Positions 47,039-54,433 of a stretch of DNA of 64,000 nt are shown here, piece by piece. Below the pieces are notes generated by a model. The model saw only the letters and a program-made list of their open reading frames with translations. It made no database searches and was not told the origin of the DNA. The stretch is from the NCBI RefSeq assembly GCF_000515415.1, contig NZ_KI911783.1, positions 1,106,392-1,170,391 of the forward strand, read 5' to 3'. Position numbers and translations under genes: made by a program. The DNA is from Bradyrhizobium sp. WSM1417. GTDB taxonomy: Bacteria; Pseudomonadota; Alphaproteobacteria; Rhizobiales; Xanthobacteraceae. Positions within the stretch are counted from its first letter, which is position 1. The number at the start of each line of letters is the position of its first letter.

Positions 47039-47740
47039 CTACTCCCCGTTCCACCCGCAGGCGCGAAGCCGCTCGTGCATGTGGGGCGGGGCAGGCGCCA
47101 CCACGCGGACCGGCTCCTTGTTGCGGGAGATCGGTACCACGATCTCGCGGGAATGCAGGTGCAACTTCGGCTCGCCGAAGCGCGGACCGTTGCCGTAGAT
47201 GTTATCGCCGAAGATCGGCCAGCCGGTCGCGGACGAATGCACCCGCAATTGATGGGTCCGCCCGGTCACCGGTTCCATGGCGAGCCAGGTCAGGCCGTCG
47301 CCCCGGCCCATCACCTTCCAGTTGGTGATGGCCTTCTGGCCCTCGGGATCGGGCTTCTGCCACCAGCCGCGTTCGGCGTTCAGTCGCCCGAGGGGCATGT
47401 CGATGGTGCCTTCGTCCTCTGTGGGGCCGCCCTCGACGATGGTCCAGTAGGTCTTGCCGATCTTGCCATGCTTGAACAGCAGGCCAAGCGAGGCCGTCGC
47501 CTTGCGATGGCGGCCGAGCACGAGGCAACCCGAGGTGTCCTTGTCCAGCCGGTGGGCCAGCACCGGCGGCCGCGGCAGGCCGAAACGGAGCGCGTCGAAG
47601 GAGGTTTCGAGGTTCGCGCCGCCCTTGGGTCCGCGATGCACCGGCAGGCCGGCCGGTTTGTCGATGACCAGCATCAATCCGTCGCGATGGAGCACGCGGC
47701 CTAAGATTTCCTCGGCGGTCAATTCGGGAACATCGAGCAA
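47039..47740 (-). CDS. RluA family pseudouridine synthase
   Basis: A 233-residue pseudouridine synthase with the catalytic aspartate in HRLDKDTSGCLV (about 63-74), preceded by DKPAGLPVHRGPKG and followed by EPVTGRTHQLRVH. It lacks an S4 domain. The RNA target cannot be read from sequence; family members modify 23S rRNA or tRNA. The start is TTG or unresolved: no ATG fits the conserved N-terminus. It begins about 60 bases before divergent ftsY. Confidence 0.9.
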   Translation of the reverse strand: MLDVPELTAEEILGRVLHRDGLMLVIDKPAGLPVHRGPKGGANLETSFDALRFGLPRPPVLAHRLDKDTSGCLVLGRHRKATASLGLLFKHGKIGKTYWTIVEGGPTEDEGTIDMPLGRLNAERGWWQKPDPEGQKAITNWKVMGRGDGLTWLAMEPVTGRTHQLRVHSSATGWPIFGDNIYGNGPRFGEPKLHLHSREIVVPISRNKEPVRVVAPAPPHMHERLRACGWNGE

Positions 47741-47800
47741 TTGCAGGACTTTCGGTCAAGACTTTCGTTTGCGAGCCGGAACGGCTAACACACCGCCACC

Positions 47801-48748
47801 ATGAACGATACCACCCCCGAGACCCCCAAGCTGAGCTGGTGGCGCCGCCTCTCCGACGGGCTGAAACGCACCTCGTCCTCGCTCGGGACCGCGGTCGCGG
47901 ACCTCGTCACCAAGCGCAAGCTCGACCGCGCCATGCTCGACGACATCGAGGACGTGCTGCTGCGCGCCGACCTGGGCACCTCGGTCGCGGTGCGGATCGC
48001 GGATGCGGTCGGCACGGGACGCTACGACAAGGCGATCTCGGCGGACGAGGTCAAGGACGTGGTCGCGACCGAGGTCGAGAAGGTGCTGGCGGCGGTGGCG
48101 AAGCCGCTCGAGATCGACGCCGGCAAGAAGCCGTTCGTCATCCTCGTGGTCGGCGTCAACGGCTCCGGCAAGACCACCACCATCGGGAAACTCTCGCAAA
48201 AATTCGCGTCCGAAGGCCGCAAGGTGATGCTGGCGGCCGGCGACACGTTTCGCGCAGCAGCGATCGAACAGCTTAAGGTCTGGGGCGAACGCACCAGGAC
48301 GCCCGTCATATCAGGTGCGCAGGGCTCCGATTCAGCGAGCCTTGCCTTCAACGCGCTGACGGCGGCGAAGGAGCAGGCCACCGACGTGCTCCTGATCGAC
48401 ACCGCCGGGCGGCTTCAGAACAAGGCCGAGCTGATGAACGAGCTCGAAAAGGTCGTGCGCGTCATCCGCAAGGTGGACGCGACTGCGCCGCATGCGGTGC
48501 TGCTTGTGCTGGACGCCACTGTCGGCCAGAACGCGCTGTCGCAGGTCGAAGCCTTCCATCGCACCGCCGGGGTCACGGGCCTCGTGATGACGAAGCTCGA
48601 CGGCACCGCCCGCGGCGGCATTCTGGTGGCGCTCGCGGAAAAATTCAAACTGCCGGTGCATTTCATCGGCGTCGGCGAAGGCGTCGACGATCTCGCGCCG
48701 TTCACCGCGCGCGATTTCGCTCGCGCGATTGCCGGAATCGAAAGCTGA
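47801..48748 (+). CDS. ftsY: Signal recognition particle receptor FtsY
   Basis: A 315-residue SRP receptor GTPase. It has a short A domain, then N domain (SLGTAVADLVTKRKLDRAM) and G domain with GVNGSGKTTTIGKLS (about 122-136), DTAGRLQNKAELMNEL and TKLDGTARGGI. Short versions without the acidic A domain are normal in alphaproteobacteria. It pairs with Ffh, encoded 8 kb away. Its stop is three bases before yciB. Confidence 0.97.
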   Translation: MNDTTPETPKLSWWRRLSDGLKRTSSSLGTAVADLVTKRKLDRAMLDDIEDVLLRADLGTSVAVRIADAVGTGRYDKAISADEVKDVVATEVEKVLAAVAKPLEIDAGKKPFVILVVGVNGSGKTTTIGKLSQKFASEGRKVMLAAGDTFRAAAIEQLKVWGERTRTPVISGAQGSDSASLAFNALTAAKEQATDVLLIDTAGRLQNKAELMNELEKVVRVIRKVDATAPHAVLLVLDATVGQNALSQVEAFHRTAGVTGLVMTKLDGTARGGILVALAEKFKLPVHFIGVGEGVDDLAPFTARDFARAIAGIES

Positions 48749-48751
48749 AGA

Positions 48752-49354
48752 ATGGACAAGACCCAGCCGCATCCGCTGTTCAAGCTTGCCACCGAGCTTG
48801 GCCCGCTGCTCGTGTTCTTCTTCGTCAATGCGAAGTTCAATCTGTTCGCCGCGACCGGCGCCTTCATGGTCGCGATCGTGGCGGCGATGATCGCCTCCTA
48901 TGTGGTGACGCGCCACATCCCGATTATGGCAATCGTGACAGGCGTCATCGTGCTGGTGTTCGGCACATTGACGCTGGTGCTGCATGACGAGACCTTCATC
49001 AAGCTCAAGCCGACCATCATCTACGCTTTGTTCGCCGCGATCCTCGGCGGCGGCCTGTTGTTCGGCCGCTCCTTCATCGCCGTGATGTTCGACCAGATGT
49101 TCAATCTGACGCCGCAGGGCTGGCGCATCCTCACGCTACGCTGGGCGCTGTTCTTCGCCGGCATGGCGGTCTTGAACGAGATCGTCTGGCGCACCCAGAG
49201 CACGGACTTCTGGGTGAACTTCAAGGTGTTCGGCGTCACGCCGATCACCATGATCTTCGCCATCGCCCAGATGCCGCTGACCAAGCGCTATCACCTCGAG
49301 CCGGCGTCGCTGGAAGCGAGCGAGGCCGAGGCGGGCGATGTGAGGAAGGGGTAG
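48752..49354 (+). CDS. yciB: Septation protein A / inner membrane intracellular septation protein
   Basis: A 200-residue membrane protein with about five transmembrane helices and the YciB/IspZ pattern: [57 protein letters not shown] and [21 protein letters not shown]. Linked with envelope integrity and cell-division or stress behaviour in other bacteria; mechanism unclear. It is directly after ftsY, probably in one transcript. Confidence 0.93.
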   Translation: MDKTQPHPLFKLATELGPLLVFFFVNAKFNLFAATGAFMVAIVAAMIASYVVTRHIPIMAIVTGVIVLVFGTLTLVLHDETFIKLKPTIIYALFAAILGGGLLFGRSFIAVMFDQMFNLTPQGWRILTLRWALFFAGMAVLNEIVWRTQSTDFWVNFKVFGVTPITMIFAIAQMPLTKRYHLEPASLEASEAEAGDVRKG

Positions 49355-49399
49355 AGCTTTCCCAGTTCGTCATTGCTGGTTGTGGCCACACACTCAACG

Positions 49400-49429
49400 G
49401 TCATCGCCCGGCTTGACCGGGCGATCCAG
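49400..49429. repeat. Intergenic palindrome, family A, copy 3, left part (interrupted by IS30)
   Basis: The left arm, GCCCGGCTTGACCGGGC plus GATCCAG, stops exactly at the insertion point; the rest continues at 50851. Confidence 0.85.
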
Positions 49430-50850
49430 GGCGGAATCAACCGTTCGTCGCAACACGCTGTGTATCGCGCACTCGTAGCAATTGGTCGAGAGTTTCCGCC
49501 GGTGTTTTCCAGCCAAGGGTTTTCCTGGGCCTGGTATTGAGTGCGTGAGCCACGGCCTCGAGGTCACCAGCATTGTGCATGCTGAGATCGGTCCCTTTTG
49601 GGAAGTACTGGCGCAGCAACCCATTCGTGTTCTCGTTGGTCCCGCGCTGCCAAGGGCTGTGAGGGTCGCAGAAATAGACCTGCACGCCAGCGTCGATCCT
49701 CAGACGCGCATGCTGAGCCAGCTCAGCTCCCTGATCCCAGGTCAGCGACCGACGCAGTTGCTCGGGCATGGTGACGATTGCCCGGGTAATGGCGTCGCGC
49801 ACTGCCTCAGCGCCGTGCCCGGCGAGTGCAGGTCCATTCTTCACGCGAGTTTCCTGCTCCTGGCCCGTCATGCGCGGCAGATGCAGCAGAATGGTAAAGC
49901 GGGTCGAGCGCTCCACCAAGGTGCCGATCGCAGAATTTCCAAGCCCGATAATGAGGTCACCTTCCCAGTGGCCCGGCACAGCTCGATCGGCGACCTCCGC
50001 CGGACGTTGACTGATCATGACCTCAGAAGAAATGAAGCTTCTGCCCCTACGGGCGCGTACTCTCGGCATCCGCAAGGCCCGCCCGGTGCGCAAACAGGCC
50101 GTCAGTTCGCGATGCAAAGCCCCTCGACCCTGCACATAAAGCGCCTGATAGATCGCTTCGTGACTGATGCGCATCGTCTCATCCTGGGGAAAATCCAACC
50201 GAAGTCGCCGAGAAATCTGTTCCGGGCTCCATGCCCTCGCCCAGCGGCGGTGTTGCCGATGCACAGCCCGGCGTCCCTTCCACACGACGTTCGGGCCGGC
50301 GAGGAGCTCTCCGTCCGGTTTGGCGATCATACCGGCAAGCCTGCCCTGCACATAATCCCTCAGGGCCGGATTGATTGCCAACTTCGCCAGCTTGGACCGT
50401 CGGGCGGACCGATCAGCGTGCCATTGTGCCGTGGTCGCTCGGTACTCTGGAGCGCCGTGGCGCCGCGCCACATTGCGCCGGAGCTCACGAGAGATCGTGC
50501 ATGGAGGGCGATCGAGTTGACGAGCGATCGCTCGCACCCCATGACCCTGCGCGCGCAAAATGGCGATCTCCTCGCGCTCAGCGAACGAGAGGTAACGCCC
50601 CGATGCAGGTTTTGACGATTGCGATAAATGTGTCGGCGGCATACCGCCCGCCCTCCGGAACCAGCGGACTCCGACCGCAGGAGATACCCCGGCCTCCACC
50701 GCAGCATCCTCGCTTGACCGCCCCGAGGCAATTGCAGACCAGAAAGGCTTATAACCCTCTCGTAGGGCCTTTTGAGCTCGACCCGCTCGAACACCGTGCC
50801 TCATCGCAACCTCCCTTGCTGAAGTGTTGCGACGACCCATTGAATCCGCC
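49430..50850 (-). mobile_element. IS30-family insertion sequence, complete
   Basis: A 1421-bp element bounded by imperfect 27-bp inverted repeats (49430-49456 and 50824-50850) that share GGCGGA(A/T)TCAA and GTCGTCGCAACAC-type bases. It is flanked by a direct repeat CAG (49427-49429 and 50851-50853), the target duplication. It contains one intact transposase. The insertion splits a family A palindrome between ATCCAG and TATTCC; removing the element and one CAG restores a normal copy. Confidence 0.93.
49437..50804 (-). CDS. IS30 family transposase
   Basis: A 455-residue transposase with an N-terminal helix-turn-helix DNA-binding region (YLSFAEREEIAILRAQGHGVRAIARQL) and an integrase-type catalytic core. 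The DDE residues are in GHWEGDLIIG, WDQGAELAQH and NENTNGLLRQYFPKGTD, and nothing is truncated. ATG 50804, with AAGGGAGG upstream, is preferred to the ATG at 50840 inside the terminal repeat. The C-terminus overlaps the left inverted repeat. Confidence 0.93.
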   Translation of the reverse strand: MRHGVRAGRAQKALREGYKPFWSAIASGRSSEDAAVEAGVSPAVGVRWFRRAGGMPPTHLSQSSKPASGRYLSFAEREEIAILRAQGHGVRAIARQLDRPPCTISRELRRNVARRHGAPEYRATTAQWHADRSARRSKLAKLAINPALRDYVQGRLAGMIAKPDGELLAGPNVVWKGRRAVHRQHRRWARAWSPEQISRRLRLDFPQDETMRISHEAIYQALYVQGRGALHRELTACLRTGRALRMPRVRARRGRSFISSEVMISQRPAEVADRAVPGHWEGDLIIGLGNSAIGTLVERSTRFTILLHLPRMTGQEQETRVKNGPALAGHGAEAVRDAITRAIVTMPEQLRRSLTWDQGAELAQHARLRIDAGVQVYFCDPHSPWQRGTNENTNGLLRQYFPKGTDLSMHNAGDLEAVAHALNTRPRKTLGWKTPAETLDQLLRVRDTQRVATNG

Positions 50851-50926
50851 CAGTATTCCAGAGGCGGTCGTGATTGAGCCGAGAGGCCGCGGCGTACTGG
50901 ATGCCCCGGTCAAGCCGGGGCATGAC
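50851..50926. repeat. Intergenic palindrome, family A, copy 3, right part
   Basis: Continues the interrupted copy with CAGTATTCCAGAG, then GTACTGGATGCCCCGG and its CCGGGGCATGAC end. With the left part it forms a normal-length family A element. Confidence 0.85.
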
Positions 50927-50971
50927 AGCGGTGTTTGTGACTGGCTTGTCCGATCGCATTAACGAGGGCGA

Positions 50972-51568
50972 TCAGCTCCCCGCCGCCTTCAACGCCTTCT
51001 CCATCTGCGGCAGCAACACCGTCCGCAGATTGTCCGGCGTGATCGGTCCCACCAGCTTGTAGACGATGGTGCCTTCGCGACCGACGACAAAAGTCTCCGG
51101 CACGCCATAGACGCCCCATTCGATCGAGGCGCGGCCGTTGGCATCGACGCCGACGCGGCCGAACGGGTTGCCGTAGCGCCCCAGGAAGCGCCGCGCGTTG
51201 TCGGCGGCATCCTTGTAGTTGATGCCGACGAGCTGGAAGCGTTTGTCTTTTGCCAATTCGGTCAGCAGCGGCGCCTCGTCGTGGCACGGCACGCACCAGG
51301 ACGCCCAGACATTGACGAGGCTGACCTTGCCCTTGAACGCGACGGGATCGAGGCTGGGGATCTGGGCGTTGTCAGCCTGCAATCCCTCGAGCGGCGGCAG
51401 CGTGGTTTGCGGCACGGGCCGTCCGATCAGCGCGGACGGAATTCGCGAGGGATCGCCGCTGCCGAGCCGGAACCAGAACAGCAGCGCCAGGCCGATGAAC
51501 GCAATCAGCGGCAGCACCATCAGGAAGGTACGGCGCTGCGGCGGAGCGGACGTCGATTGCTCGCTCAT
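50972..51568 (-). CDS. ccmG: Cytochrome c maturation thiol:disulfide oxidoreductase (DsbE/CycY)
   Basis: A 198-residue periplasmic thioredoxin-like protein with one N-terminal transmembrane anchor (LMVLPLIAFIGLALLFWFRL). The active site is VNVWASWCVPCHDEAP (CxxC about 85-88), then GVYGVPETFVVGREG. It reduces the haem-binding cysteines of apocytochrome c. Last of the ccmABCDG group; ccmE, ccmF and ccmH are not in the window. Confidence 0.95.
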   Translation of the reverse strand: MSEQSTSAPPQRRTFLMVLPLIAFIGLALLFWFRLGSGDPSRIPSALIGRPVPQTTLPPLEGLQADNAQIPSLDPVAFKGKVSLVNVWASWCVPCHDEAPLLTELAKDKRFQLVGINYKDAADNARRFLGRYGNPFGRVGVDANGRASIEWGVYGVPETFVVGREGTIVYKLVGPITPDNLRTVLLPQMEKALKAAGS

Positions 51569-51578
51569 GATTGGTCTC

Positions 51579-51764
51579 TCATGGCTGATCGGTCGAGCTA
51601 CGGCCGGAGCGGCGGGTCACGCCGCTGCGCTCGAGCTCGCGCAGGCGCTGTGTCTGGCTACGATAATCGAGCACGATCCAGCCGATCAGGATCACGACCA
51701 CAAGGGCGGCCGCGGCATAGGATGTCACGATGAAAGATGCGTAGGGACCGAGCGACATGATCAT
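51579..51764 (-). CDS. ccmD: Heme exporter subunit CcmD
   Basis: A 61-residue single-pass membrane protein, [37 protein letters not shown], with a basic C-terminal tail. It has the expected CcmD layout, stabilising the CcmC-CcmE interaction. Its ATG overlaps the ccmC stop as ATGA (51761-51764). Short ORFs like this are easily missed. Confidence 0.88.
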   Translation of the reverse strand: MIMSLGPYASFIVTSYAAAALVVVILIGWIVLDYRSQTQRLRELERSGVTRRSGRSSTDQP

Positions 51765-52549
51765 GCAGCCCCAGCTTCTTTTGACGTGCTGCCTTCGCGC
51801 GCGCCGGTGCCGACTTCTGAAAACGCCACACGACTCGCCTGTATCATCTGCAGGGACCGCACGCGCCGACGCAAAATCTCGTTGCGCATCGCAGCCAGAT
51901 GCAGCGTGACGAACAGCAGGGTGAACGCGATCGCCATCACCAGCAACGGAATCAAAAAGGATTTGTCGAGCGACGAGCCGCCCATCCGCATCACTGACGC
52001 CGGCTGGTGCAGCGTGTTCCACCAGTCGACCGAGAACTTGATGATCGGCAGGTTGAGCGCGCCGACCAGCGTCAGCACGGCGGCGGCGCGCGCCGCGCGG
52101 GAGGGATCGTCGACCGCGCGCCACAGCGCCATCAGGCCGAGATACATCAGGAACAGGATCAGCACCGAGGTCAGCCGCGCGTCCCATTCCCAATAGGTGC
52201 CCCACATCGGCCGGCCCCACAGCGAGCCCGTCAGCAGCGCGAGGAAGGTGAAGGCGGCGCCGATCGGGGCTGCCGCTTTGGCGGCGACGTCGGCGAGCGG
52301 ATGCCGCCACACCAGCGTGCCCAGCGAGGCGATGCTCATCACGCCCCACACGAACATCGACAGCCAGGCATTGGGCACGTGGATGAACATGATCTTCACG
52401 GTCGCGCCCTGCTGATAGTCGTCGGGCGCGGTGGCGGACTGATAGAGCCCGATCGCGAGCAGGATGATTGTCGCAGCCGCAAGCCATGGCAACAGCCGCG
52501 CCGTCAGCGCGAGGAACCGTGTGGGGTTGGCGAGGTCGATCAGCGTCAT
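51761..52549 (-). CDS. ccmC: Heme exporter subunit CcmC
   Basis: A 262-residue membrane protein with six transmembrane segments and the tryptophan-rich haem-handling signature [19 protein letters not shown] (about 118-136). Conserved histidines flank it in the periplasmic loops (IFIHVPNAW and NTLHQPAS). It delivers haem to CcmE. AGGA precedes ATG 52549, and the ccmD start overlaps its end. Confidence 0.95.
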   Translation of the reverse strand: MTLIDLANPTRFLALTARLLPWLAAATIILLAIGLYQSATAPDDYQQGATVKIMFIHVPNAWLSMFVWGVMSIASLGTLVWRHPLADVAAKAAAPIGAAFTFLALLTGSLWGRPMWGTYWEWDARLTSVLILFLMYLGLMALWRAVDDPSRAARAAAVLTLVGALNLPIIKFSVDWWNTLHQPASVMRMGGSSLDKSFLIPLLVMAIAFTLLFVTLHLAAMRNEILRRRVRSLQMIQASRVAFSEVGTGAREGSTSKEAGAA

Positions 52550-52639
52550 GGTATCCTGATAATCACAGGTAAGCGCTCACGCAATCAGCACGAAAGTCCG
52601 CAGCGAAAGTTGATCGGGGTCAAGGTCAGCCAGTCCCGC

Positions 52640-53308
52640 TCAATCCAGTCCATGCTTCAGGCTCGCCGCGGCCGCGAAGGGGCCGATCACGAGGCTGACC
52701 AGCGACAGCGCGCACAGGATCGAGAACGGCGCGCCGAACGTCATCGGGCCGACGATCACCGCCTGCGAGGCCGCGACGCCGAAGATCAGCACCGGGATCG
52801 ACAGCGGCAGCACCAGGACGGCCATCAGCAAGCCGCCACGATGCAACGTCACCGCCAGCGCCGCACCGATCATCCCGGTAAATGTCAGCGCCGGGGTGCC
52901 GGCGAGCAGCGTCAGCGCCACCGCGCCGGTTGCGACCATGTCGAGGTTGAGCAGCAGGCCGAGCACGGGGGTTGCGACGATCAGCGGCAGGCCGGCGGCC
53001 AGCCAATGCGCCAGCGCCTTCGCCGCGCAGGCGAGTTCCAGCGGCGTCCGGCTCATCGTGATCAGGTCGAGCGAGCCGTCCTCGTGGTCGGCCATGAACA
53101 GCCGGTCCAGGGTGAGCAGGCTCGCCAGCAGCGCCCCCAGCCACAGGATCGCCGGCCCGAGCCGCGACAGCAGCGCCAGATCCGGCCCCACCGCAAACGG
53201 CATCAGCACCACCACGGTCAGAAAGAACAGCACGCCAATCAACGCCCCGCCGCCGACGCGGAGCGCGATCCGGATGTCCCGGCGAATGAGGGCGGACAGG
53301 GCGGTCAT
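52640..53308 (-). CDS. ccmB: Heme exporter subunit CcmB
   Basis: A 222-residue permease with six transmembrane segments. Starts MTALSALIRRDIRIALRVGGGAL; the cytoplasmic loop FMADHEDGSLDLITMSRTPLE, with DHEDG, is typical of CcmB. With CcmA it forms an ABC-type complex that frees haem-CcmE from CcmC. ATG 53308 starts the conserved part. The family C palindrome separates it from ccmA. Confidence 0.93.
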   Translation of the reverse strand: MTALSALIRRDIRIALRVGGGALIGVLFFLTVVVLMPFAVGPDLALLSRLGPAILWLGALLASLLTLDRLFMADHEDGSLDLITMSRTPLELACAAKALAHWLAAGLPLIVATPVLGLLLNLDMVATGAVALTLLAGTPALTFTGMIGAALAVTLHRGGLLMAVLVLPLSIPVLIFGVAASQAVIVGPMTFGAPFSILCALSLVSLVIGPFAAAASLKHGLD

Positions 53309-53371
53309 GGCGTGACTCTTTCCGCGGCGAGGCGGCCATAAGAGCCCGGCTCGTGCCTGGGGCAAACTGCG

Positions 53372-53540
53372 CTCCCTCCCCCCTTGTGGGGGAGGGTGGG
53401 GGAGAGGGGTAGCCCCGGGAGAGATGGTGGTCGGGTCCGTGGCGCCAGCAACAAAGTGCTCGCCTGCCGAACGCCGAAACCGAGAGAGCAGGCTGTGCGG
53501 CACCCCCCTCCCTGACCCTCCCCCACAAGGGGGGAGGGAA
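53372..53540. repeat. Intergenic palindrome, family C, copy 3
   Basis: A 169-bp copy whose terminal 25-bp arms (53373-53397 and 53515-53539) are perfectly complementary. It sits between ccmA and ccmB, which are co-oriented, so it must be transcribed in the ccm message. Confidence 0.87.
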
Positions 53541-53588
53541 CGGAGAGGGCGGAGTTCGGCCGCTTGGAAAACTGAGGGTCCATCGGAA

Positions 53589-54191
53589 TCACACCACACC
53601 CCCGATCCGCAGCTCCCGCGAATCGATTCCGAGCGGGGCGTGGGTGGCGGCGACGATCAGGCCGCCGCGGCCGAGGTGCTCGCGCATCAATCCGGAAAAC
53701 ATGTCCTGTCCCGCGACATCCAGCGCGGTGGTCGGCTCGTCCAGCAGCCAGACCGGTCGGCGCACGGTCAGCAGGCGGGCCAGCGAGAGCCGGCGGCGCT
53801 GGCCGGCGGACAGGAAGGCGGCGGGCAGATCGGCGGCATGGTCGAGCCCGACCGTGGCGAGGCTCTCGCCGGCGTCGAAACGCTCGCCGCCGAGAAAATC
53901 GGCCCAGAATGTCAGATTCTCCGCCACGCTCAGGGCCGGCTTCAGGGCGTCGCGATGGCCGAGATAGTGGCATTGCTCCGGCAATGTCAGCTCGGAATCG
54001 CCTCCGTCCAGCACGATCGTGCCGCCCGCTGGAATGAGCAGGCCCGCGATCAGCCGCAGCAGCGAGGTCTTGCCCGATCCGTTGCGGCCGACGACCGCCA
54101 CGGCTTCGCCGGAGACGGCCCTGAATTCGAGCCCGGCAAACACCTCGCGGCCGCCCCGCACGCAAATGACCCCATGTCCGGAAAGCTGCAT
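53589..54191 (-). CDS. ccmA: Heme exporter ATPase CcmA
   Basis: A 200-residue ABC ATPase with Walker [15 protein letters not shown] (about 33-46), the family's divergent signature [15 protein letters not shown] and Walker [13 protein letters not shown]. It powers release of haem-loaded CcmE. ATG 54191 with AGGCGAG upstream is chosen; an earlier start at 54215 is possible. First gene of the ccm group, divergent from acnA. Confidence 0.95.
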   Translation of the reverse strand: MQLSGHGVICVRGGREVFAGLEFRAVSGEAVAVVGRNGSGKTSLLRLIAGLLIPAGGTIVLDGGDSELTLPEQCHYLGHRDALKPALSVAENLTFWADFLGGERFDAGESLATVGLDHAADLPAAFLSAGQRRRLSLARLLTVRRPVWLLDEPTTALDVAGQDMFSGLMREHLGRGGLIVAATHAPLGIDSRELRIGGVV

Positions 54192-54394
54192 CTCGCCTCG
54201 TACCAACCCGCTCAAAGCCGGGCCTCAGGAAAACTTGGGGTAGCGTAGGGGAATTTTTGGCTCGCGGATTGCCGCGGCACGTTTGTGGCTGTGGCGGCGC
54301 GGTTAGAAAGCTTCTATAAGCCCGGAACTACTTGATGCAGCAACTCAACCTGCCCCTGCAAGCGACTCAGCCTGCCTACGCTGACGGTGTTAAA

Positions 54395-54410
54395 ATACCC
54401 TGCCGGGTAT
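54395..54410. promoter_or_regulatory. Perfect palindrome upstream of acnA
   Basis: ATACCC-TGCC-GGGTAT, 6+4+6 bases, ends 23 bases before the acnA ATG. The form is like operators of CsoR/FrmR-type repressors (ATACCC...GGGTAT), but no such regulator is seen nearby. Confidence 0.35.
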
Positions 54411-54433
54411 AACTGACAATTGGGATTTCCTAC

